From: Rusavskia elegans
Taxonomy: Eukaryota > Ascomycota > Lecanoromycetes > Teloschistales > Teloschistaceae
Reading direction: 5' to 3'
Length of the DNA: 64,000 nt
NCBI GenBank assembly: GCA_011316305.1
Contig: SAUG01000010.1
Coordinates: 1 to 64,000, forward strand
Shown: positions 57,003 to 64,000 of the stretch, in pieces
Layout: the number at the start of each line of letters is the position of its first letter
Numbering within the stretch: the stretch's first letter is position 1
Position numbers and translations under genes: made by a program
Notes under the pieces: model-generated
Told to the model about the DNA's origin: nothing
What the model saw: the letters and a program-made list of their open reading frames with translations, nothing else
Database searches by the model: none

Positions 57003-59127
57003 ATGTCCGGTGACATGGAAGAGGCGGAAGAAGATGAGCGGTCCTTAGAGCTCAGCACCATATCCGCCATTTATCCTGAGCTTCTAAGAGATCCTTCAGA
57101 CCCGTTTTCAGCAACTATCGATATTCCTGTTGAACCCGTGCGGCCTGTGTTTGTCTTTTTTCCACCGATCAGTGATGGCGTCGAACCTGGTCTTGCCACC
57201 CCACCAGAGTCTGATGGCAAGGTAAGCGATTCCTATCGAAATGCTGATCGAGCTATCTAAGGCTACTAGCCGAAGGATCGGATGCCATCCAACCGTGCTG
57301 ACTCAAAATCCACTCTAGGATGCTGGATCAGACACACCGCTGCGGCCCGCTCTACCTGACGCCCTTGAAGTTCACGAGCTCTCGCATCTACCTCCTCTCC
57401 AGCTACGAACCCGTTTACCGACAAACTATCCAAACGAGCAACCCCCTGAGCTAAGCCTTGGATGCTTTTGGGTACCAGAAGGAACTTTGATAAGGCTGGA
57501 GGGCGAGGGCAACATTTTATGGGAAGAACTTGGCCGCTCACAGGTGCTATTTGCCTACATTGACCACTTGCGCGAAGCAGCTGGGGAGGCATTCGGTCTT
57601 TCGTCATCACAATCAAAGGCAATCACCATCTCTCCAGAGTTGAGGATCGGGTTACTCGATTACGACCTCAAGGCAAAGCAAGCAATATTCGAGAAGGCTA
57701 CGTATGAATGCGGGGTTTGTCTAGGTAGGCACGATTCTGCACGTCGCATTCCTTTGCGCAACTCATTCGGGCTGAGGCGGTCAAACCTCTTACATAGTGG
57801 TCGAAAGCTAATTCCTATCACAGAGCCCAAGAAAGGCGCAATTTGCCATCGAATGACCCTCTGCGGTCATGTCTTTTGCGTCGAGTGCCTCCAAGATTTC
57901 TACAATACCTGCATTCTCGAAGGCGATGTCGGAAGTGTCAAATGTATCGCCCCAAAATGCGGCCAGGACGAGCAGTTGCCAGCAACTCTGAATGGAGTAT
58001 CAAGCAAACGTCGGAAACGTGACAGAACCCTCGGACCAAGTGAATTGCTTCAAATACCTCTTGCACAAGAAACGGTGCAACGATATGTTATGCTCAAGCG
58101 CAAGAATGCCCTCGAATCAGACCGTACCACTGTCTATTGCCCTCGCCAGTGGTGTCAGGGTCCTGCTAGATCGAAGAAGACCGAAGCGCTCGACCGGGAT
58201 GAAGACCTCGAATCTGATGACGAGCAACAACAGGAGCAGCCCAAAGAGCCTCAAGATAAGGCCAATGATTCCGATGGCCAGACCCAACCTACAGAGCGAC
58301 TTGCGGTCTGCACCCAATGTACGTATGCATTCTGCAAAGTGTGCAAGGCAGGTTGGCATGGCGATTTCTTCATTTGCGACCCTAAGCGGAGGGCCAAGAT
58401 GACTGCTGAAGAGGAAGCCAGCGAAGAGTACATCAAGCTACACACAAGTCATTGCCCGACCTGCAATGCGACAAGCCAAAAGACCCACGGATGCAACCAC
58501 ATGATCTGCTTCAAGTGCAGCAGCCACTTCTGCTACCTCTGCTCGTCGTGGCTGGATCAAAACAACCCATACGAACACTTCAACAACCCGAAAAAGGCGT
58601 GTTTCCAAAGGCTATGGGAATTGGAAGCTGGGGATGGTGATGATGTTGGTCGAGGTTTCGCTGGCGGATACGAGTCGGATGGTGGAGGCGATGGCTTTGA
58701 TGGTCAGGATGACAACCCCCTTGCAATTCTAGATGATGTTGACAGCGATGATGAGGCTTTTGAGGACGGCCCACCCGTTGCACAAGCGCCACCGCCACCA
58801 AGGAACCATCCACACCGCCAACATATCGTTGTCCGACTACCGCCACCACCACGAGTCCAGGCTGCCATTGCACGAAGAGCTGCAGCTGCACCAGCGCAGG
58901 TCAATGATGGGGAGGGGCACCCCCCTGCTGAACCGCGAATTGCCCAACCTGGGCCATTCCGTGCGCCAGCTCCTCGACTGCCTGGGGGCGCGGCGCGAAG
59001 ACCGCCTGTGGAAGGCTTGCAAAGATTCCTTGAGTTGGTTCAGAACGATGAGGAGGATGAATGGGATAGCGACGAGCTTGGTGACGAAAGCGACGATGAT
59101 GACTTCTGGCAGATTCCTTTCCGATGA
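57003..59127 (+). CDS. RWD-RBR E3 ubiquitin ligase (RNF14/ITT1-type)
   Basis: Two exons, 57003-57221 and 57319-59127, with a 97-bp intron in phase 0; 675 residues. Residues 1-190 form an RWD domain (SLELSTISAIYPELL, LPTNYPNEQPPELSLG). RING1 is YECGVCLGRH...RMTLCGHVFCVECLQDFY. The IBR includes TVYCPRQWCQG, CTQCTYAFCKVCKAGWHGD and ICD. RING2 is HCPTCNATSQKTHGCNHMIC..CFYLC-like (HFCYLCSSW), with the likely catalytic Cys465 in HGCNHM, which accepts ubiquitin before transfer. The C-terminus is Pro/Ala-rich and acidic. The architecture matches RNF14 and yeast ITT1, which act on stalled translation termination or ribosomal substrates. An acidic insert (DEDLESDDEQQQ) lengthens the region between the RING1 and IBR motifs. 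Confidence 0.92.
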
Positions 59128-59589
59128 CGCGAACCTTGATTGTCTCTTGCACTGGTGTGGCATATGATCTGGCTGGAAGTCGAGGTATCGTATACCCACC
59201 CTGCCAGATGAAATTTGATTGGCGAATGGGAGACCCATGGAATTATTGTGATTTTGGTATGGCGAAGGCGTCACTCGACCCGATTATTATTACCAGAACC
59301 TGCTTTCGGTTAAATCCAAATGTGATCTCGAATAACTTCACCATTAAAGCCCAAGAGCCTCAGACCGAATCATTTCTCTGTTAAAGTCTACCGTCCCAAA
59401 AGGGCGAGGTAATAGTACCAGTAGCGAGCCCGTCATAGGCCGAAGTTCATTCGCCGTGTCACGTGTTGGATCTTCGGACGGGTCGCCTGTTTCCGCCAAA
59501 CAGCCCCCATGTTTCACGCGTCAAGCGGTTATGCGTCGCGTCTGCTTTATATCCACCTCATTTGTTCTCAGTACCACGTTCTACACACA
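59128..59589. other. intergenic region
   Basis: About 460 bp between the RBR ligase and the dolichyl-diphosphatase gene. Holds a terminator and promoter; no ORF supported. Confidence 0.5.
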
Positions 59590-60459
59590 ATGGAACAACC
59601 TCCATTGACATCCTTCTCCGTCACACATGTCAGCTATGTAAGTCCAGCAATCAAAAATTGAGCCTGTACCCCGCCTCGTCAACACCTCTCGCTCATTTAA
59701 TTTAGGATGCCTCCGACCCGGTCGCATACCTTTGTGCTTGGCTGGCCCTGGTCCCTCAAATTCTATGTGTTGTCTATGGAACCTTGATATGGTCATCACG
59801 AGAGGTAGAGATCTTCCTCATGTTTACTGGTCAAATGGGTTGTGAAGTCCTCAATTTCCTTCTCAAACGGATGATCAAAGGGGAACGACCGCCGCGTGAG
59901 TAGCCATTGTAACGCAATTAAATGGCCACGGGCCCTTCAATGGCGTCCATACAGTACATTGGCTGAGTCAGGTGCCAATATTATAGGCATCAAAGCGAAA
60001 GGCTATGGCATGCCTTCATCCCACGCTCAATTCGTGGCTTTCTTCTCGGTGTACTTGACTCTCTTCCTCCTCTTCAGACATTCGCCCCACCCCAGCGACA
60101 CCCATACGCCCACCACCTTGTTCGAGCGGCTTCTTCTCGCAGCCTGGAGCTTCGTATTCGCAGCAACGGTCTGTGCGTCGAGGGTTTATCTGCAGTATCA
60201 TACCGTGAACCAGGTGCTTGTCGGTTCCTTAGTGGGTGTTCTCACGGCAATCGCGTGGTTTGGCGTGACCACAGTAGTGAGACGCAACGGGTGGACACAG
60301 AGGGCCCTGGAGAGCAGAGCGCTGACGATGCTCAGGGTGCGGGATCTCGTTGTAGAGGAGGATCTGGCCGAGTCTGGCTGGGAGAGATGGAAGAACGTCA
60401 GTAAGCGAAGACATTTGGGCTTGATGAACGAAGCTTCCGCCAAGACAAAGCGACGGTGA
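59590..60459 (+). CDS. CAX4: dolichyl-diphosphate phosphatase (CAX4/CWH8-type)
   Basis: Three exons, 59590-59637, 59706-59895 and 59987-60459, giving 236 residues with phases agreeing. It removes a phosphate from dolichyl diphosphate on the luminal ER face so that dolichyl phosphate can be re-used for N-glycosylation. The PAP2 signature is present in three parts: LKRMIKGERPP (exon 2/3 junction in this motif), GYGMPSSHAQF, and SRVYLQYHTVNQVLVG. Four hydrophobic segments fit a membrane enzyme: CAWLALVPQILCVVYGTLI, FFSVYLTLFLLF, LLAAWSFVFAATVCA and VGVLTAIAWFGVTT. The small N-terminal exon starts MEQPPLTSFSVTHVSY, the usual short head of fungal members. The C-terminal 45 residues are charged. 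Confidence 0.93.
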
Positions 60460-61007
60460 CATCAATGGTACGGAGTCGTTGGGATGAGCTTCATGTACAT
60501 ACCTGGCAACTCCCTTTGAGAAGGCATTCAGCACAATTGGTACGAGCGCAGCTTCTCAATCCCATTCACGCATCTTCTTGGGCGTTGTGACTTCCTAGAA
60601 AGCTCGCCATGTCCACACTACAGGAGCAACGGGTTGGCATCGTAAAATTCGCGGCATGCAAATCTCAGGTGCAAATTCATCGCAGGAAAACGGGGCTGGT
60701 CTTGCCACTTGGAGCAGCCTGTCGACATGTCAGTCCGTGGCCTTCAAGCATGGTGGCAGCGTCCGCATAACGACCCACAGAGAGTGCCAGCATCAAAAGA
60801 ACAGTCAAAGAAAGAGTGGGAAAGGGCGGGGGCTTCTGCCGAATCTCGAGGTGAGCAAAAGAGAGGTGTCAACAGCATGAGTCATTTTGCGTCGAGCTTC
60901 GCGGGCGCTTCCCTGTCAGGAAGCCTTCCGATTCACTTCGAATTGGTGGCGGACTAGCATGGATTTCCGGACGGGATCTCGAGCTGGGAAATTCCAAGGC
61001 CTGGACG

Positions 61008-61355
61008 TCATGCAATGAGACTAATGCAGTCATCCGACACCTGAGAACAGCTTTCTGTGAAGCGCTTGGAGATCGGAGCAATGAGGAGCGAATCCACACC
61101 ACCTTGAGCGTGGGTCAAACTTCTTGCCGTCTGGGGGACTTGAGGAGCCCACGCGGCGAGAGGGAAGTAGTGCTCGGACGGTGAGTGTAATTTCCAGGTG
61201 TTGTTGATTGACGCTAGAGCCCGGTGGCTGGCAGAATCCACTGAATCCCAGCGAGCTTGCATTGTGACGCCCATTCGCCAGACCGCAACGAAACGATCGT
61301 CAGCTGCTAGTGGGAACAGTCCTGACAGGGATGAATGGATGTTATGCATGATCAA
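61008..61355 (-). CDS. hypothetical protein ORF
   Basis: 115 residues with a balanced composition: PLAADDRFVAVWRMGVTMQA, NNTWKLHSPSEHYFPLAAW, LTHAQGGVDSLLIAPISK. No signal peptide or membrane segment. It is the more protein-like of several short ORFs in this stretch. Could be an exon of a gene extending left, or noise. No family is recognised. Confidence 0.22.
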   Translation of the reverse strand: MIMHNIHSSLSGLFPLAADDRFVAVWRMGVTMQARWDSVDSASHRALASINNTWKLHSPSEHYFPLAAWAPQVPQTARSLTHAQGGVDSLLIAPISKRFTESCSQVSDDCISLIA

Positions 61356-61661
61356 GGATCGCTCCGTTGGCGGTTACAACTTCCAAAAGGCCTACTGTGG
61401 GTCCTGAGCTAGTCAAACGGGTGGCTTTTCAGACGCACGGAGACTGGGGTGACAGATGTCCTGGGGATCCACACTTTTCGCCGATCCTTCGAATGACTCG
61501 CAGCTGTTAGCGCGCCCTGGTGGGTTCTAAGAGGGAGGTGGCGTTTTGACGTTAAAGACCGGGTTCTCGAAACGACAAGGGATCCACAAGTGTGCTTCAT
61601 TGCACCAGGGCATTCGAGACGAGTACAGTGAGCGGTTGGAAACACGGGGCGTTCTCAGGCA

Positions 61662-62021
61662 TTAGTTTACAGCTCCAGCCGGGTGATGCACGCCAAAAGA
61701 CGAGACGACCCACATGGTCCAACGGCTGCTTGAACGCCTCTTTTCTCCGAAACGTTTGAAGGCGGGACGATCAAAGCTTCGGACAAAAGCCGTCCAACCG
61801 TTCAACGCCCGATCCCTGAGCTCAAGGAGCTGAGTCACGGGGGTGTCCACACCCCAAGCAGATGCCAGTGCCTGCACGACATTGAGACAGTGAATCGCTG
61901 CGATCATGCTGATGTCTAGCAGTAGCAGCCGAACGCTACTGTCGAGGGCCGTTCCGTGGCGTTCGAAGTGGAGTAACACGCGTACTGGAGACCCACCTTG
62001 TCCATTACCATTGACATTCAA
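61662..62021 (-). CDS. hypothetical protein ORF overlapping repeat unit 1
   Basis: 119 residues. The block HFERHGTALDSSVRLLLLD is the repeat-encoded part and recurs, in degraded frames, in the other two repeat copies. The C-terminal part is RALNGWTAFVRSFDRPAFKR. Because all three repeat copies retain this peptide-like signature, they may derive from one coding sequence, and this ORF may be the least damaged copy. No family recognised. Confidence 0.28.
   Translation of the reverse strand: MNVNGNGQGGSPVRVLLHFERHGTALDSSVRLLLLDISMIAAIHCLNVVQALASAWGVDTPVTQLLELRDRALNGWTAFVRSFDRPAFKRFGEKRRSSSRWTMWVVSSFGVHHPAGAVN
61821..61980 (+). repeat. repeat family unit 1 (direct)
   Basis: Starts CTCAAGGAGCTGAGTCACGG and contains AGCAGCCGAACGCTACTG plus GAGGGCCGTTCCGTGGCGTT. 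Unit 2 repeats this in the same orientation. Confidence 0.75.
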
Positions 62022-62170
62022 GGAGCTAAGTCACGGAGGCCATGCAGGCCCGAGGCCGCTGTCACAGGCTGGTCGATGTGGAAACGATGCTGATCACTTC
62101 AGCTAGCAGCAGCAGCAGCAGCAGCCGAACGCTACTGTGGAGGGCCGTTCCGTGGCGTTCAAAATGGAAT
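62018..62170 (+). repeat. repeat family unit 2 (direct)
   Basis: Starts TTCAAGGAGCTAAGTCACGG (offset by one base) and contains an expanded AGC trinucleotide run followed by the same CCGAACGCTACTG and GAGGGCCGTTCCGTGGCGTT core as unit 1. Confidence 0.75.
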
Positions 62171-62320
62171 GTCTCCCAGAATGACACCCCGGCCTCCTTT
62201 CGTCTGATCATACTCTACGAGCAGCATTAGCTCTGCGACTCAGCTTTTGGAATCCACCAAGCAAGGAAAACGCTCATGACTCGTGTTTTCTCAAAGTGTG
62301 GATCCTCGCCATGCCCAGTG

Positions 62321-62470
62321 CTCCACTTTCAACGCCATAGAAAGGCCTTCGACATTAGCGTTCGGCTGCTACTGCTAGAAATCACGATGGCTGAAGTGAT
62401 CAACGTCGCTCCACATCGACCAACCTGTGATATTGGCTTCGGATGGCCTCCGTGATCCAGCTCCTTGAAT
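62321..62470 (-). repeat. repeat family unit 3 (inverted)
   Basis: On the minus strand it reads ATTCAAGGAGCTGGATCACG, then GGTCGATGTGGA, then AGCAGCCGAACGCTAATG and a diverged GAAGGCCTTTCTATGGCGTT. It is clearly related to units 1 and 2 but carries several transitions, and lies in opposite orientation. Confidence 0.75.
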
Positions 62471-63129
62471 CTTAGGGGCAAGTAAGGGTCTCTAGCAGGC
62501 GTGTTGGAGTTGGTCACACCGACTGGCCACCTCCCGCTGCTTTGCGGAATCTAGAGGTGGTGTCCCAGCGGCCCTCTGTCAAGTCTGGGACCCAATTTAG
62601 CGGGCAGCCACAACCAGAGTTGCTGCAAAGGCAGCCGTTAGGTCGAATACAGCTAAGACCCGTAATGGGCTGTTTGTTACAAACGCAAGATGAGTGCGTA
62701 CAGTAATGTTTCGAAATCTAGCGCTCTACTTGTGGGGTTCGAAAATGCTCGAGCGATGCGAATGGGTGATTGATGGGTGGAAAAATCTCCAGAGGCCACA
62801 TTGTGATGTCCGCAGTGCAGTAGTGCAATGAGGTACGAAGTGTTTGATTGAGATGCTATGGTAGTAACTACGCAAACCACAGAGAAGGAAACAAGAATCA
62901 TGAAGCCTGATACTGCACGGGCATCTCAGTCCTCCCGTCTGCACGAAATGACACGCTTTCACCTCCCCAAAGTAAAAAGGAATGTATCATAATCATGATC
63001 AAAACTTGCAAGCGAGAGTGATTCCTGCGTCCATCCCCGATCCCTTCTAACCGGATTGTCCGTCGCCTGGGAGACTTGCCTATGTCCTTACTTGAGCTAT
63101 TTCCTGTACCCAGCTGGCTAACTCATCAT

Positions 63130-64000
63130 TCAACTCCATACCGCTGTATGAGGTTTAACAGCCTTCTTCTTTGGCGCTCCCTGAGGTCCTATAGGCAAGA
63201 GCCATTTCTGTACTGGCTTAAGCGGTTGGCGAGGTGCTGGAGTGGTACTTTGTAGTCGCTGCTTTGACATGGTCATCCCACCATCCGGCCCCGATTTGCG
63301 TTCCAAGAATTCCATCATCTCGTCGTGGTCATATGGATACTTCGAGCGGAGCCGGGTGTATTTGGCTTCAATGTCTTTGGGGTACACGTCCGTTGGCATA
63401 TCCTCTATTATGCCATCCTTTTTCAACTCTCTGCGTTTTCTGGTGACTAGTTGGGCGAGAGACTCGAATGACATTGGACCGTCCAGGTCGAATTCGTTGC
63501 CGGTTGCGTCTGTGGGTTCTGCCTTGCTGGTTGCGTCCGAGGGCTCTGCATTTGCGGCTTTGCTATTCCAGTCTTTTGCGCCACGTGAACTCAGTATCAC
63601 GCGTGTCTCGACAGGAAGGAACTTGATCGTTTTCTGAGGGGTGTCGGACATAGCAATATCCAGTACGTCTATGTCGATGCCGAATGGCTCAGGGGTGCAG
63701 AATAGGAATATGTGCCTTGAAGCTGTGTTTTTGGAGTTGAGGGTGATGGTCTGATCTAAGAAAGGAGGTTAATAGGGGCCATATGCAGATGTTATATACC
63801 ATCCAGCATTCAAGGTATTTGAGCGCCACGACAGAACGCAAAGAGAGATACTGGTTTCGTGACTGCCAATACGAGTACCTGAGACCGTCTCTACCTCATC
63901 CACGACAAGGGTAAAACCGACCCCTTCTACACGATGTTCAGACACTAAACGTCCCATTGCGACGTCATTTGAACTGGTCCGTAGTTCTTCCCAATAGGCC
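63130..64000 (-). CDS. unidentified gene, 5' end beyond the right edge
   Basis: Two exons are visible: 64000-63879 (partial) and 63755-63130, joined across a 123-bp intron (phase 1, donor GTACTC, acceptor CTTAG). The first visible exon ends LVVDEVETVSG (Gly split) and continues as QTITLNSKNTASRHIFLFC. The ATG at 63651 (MSDTPQKTIKFLPVETRVIL) could alternatively be an independent start of a 173-residue protein. A short repeated motif, NAEPSDATSKAEPTDAT, stands before a charged helical region (RKRRELKKDGIIEDMP, KYTRLRSKYPYDHDEMMEFL) and a basic Pro-rich C-terminus. I do not recognise a family; the sequence looks nuclear or cytosolic. Confidence 0.5.

Larger units (their letters stand above)
60460..63129. 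other. repeat-bearing accessory stretch without a confirmed gene
   Basis: About 2.7 kb containing the three-copy repeat, two minus-strand ORFs with fair coding character (61008-61355 and 61662-62021, listed separately), and nothing recognisable as a family. Base composition resembles neighbours rather than AT-rich transposon islands. Confidence 0.5.

Noticed and set aside
1..64000. CRISPR array, rRNA, telomere repeats, bacterial-type operons
   Set aside because: No regularly spaced identical repeats, no TTAGGG runs, and gene structure is eukaryotic throughout.

Overview
This window comes from a filamentous ascomycete (Pezizomycotina), probably of the Dothideomycetes/Eurotiomycetes kind. The evidence is short introns (about 48-60 bp, with a few longer) with GT-AG ends and CTAAT/CTGAC-like branch sites, and fungal gene families: homoaconitase of the fungal lysine pathway, a FAR11/HAM-2 STRIPAK subunit, CRT10, GYP7, a GAR-domain protein, and multi-pass membrane proteins of unknown function. 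The class is inference; no rRNA, mitochondrial or mating-type locus is present to fix it. Exon joins below were read by hand from splice motifs and phase, and each listed join keeps an open frame.

Layout: a possible truncated 3' exon at the left edge (3-494); an FAD amine-oxidoreductase-like gene (-, 1155-2903); a core metabolic stretch with fused p-aminobenzoate synthase (-), phosphoserine aminotransferase (-) and mitochondrial homoaconitase (+), the last two divergent over a 321-bp promoter with two TGACTC cores; then a decayed secreted-protein gene (11.9-13.8 kb), a Cys/His-rich small protein and a small MGC-start protein. FAR11 (-, seven exons) follows, then a frameshifted F-box-like relic, a single-pass cell-surface receptor-like protein, a small secreted protein, a MITE-like inverted-repeat element, a multi-pass membrane protein and an SDR. 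Pumilio (-, 31.1-34.3 kb), a 3-kb divergent intergenic region, a small membrane protein, a GAR-domain protein and HUS1 come next.

From 42.9 to 49.5 kb the sequence is gene-poor, with low-complexity, uncertain ORFs. The right part is dense housekeeping again: GYP7 RabGAP, a TDA3-like FAD oxidoreductase, CRT10, an RWD-RBR ubiquitin ligase and dolichyl-diphosphatase. It is followed by a repeat-bearing accessory stretch (60.5-63.1 kb) with three copies of a 150-180 bp repeat, and an unidentified gene running off the right edge.

There is no clear gene cluster or defence system. The most unusual material is the two decaying genes, the three-copy repeat family, the MITE-like element, the gene-poor block and some small-scale gene-architecture features (a microexon, a hairpin intron, an internal tandem duplication in homoaconitase).
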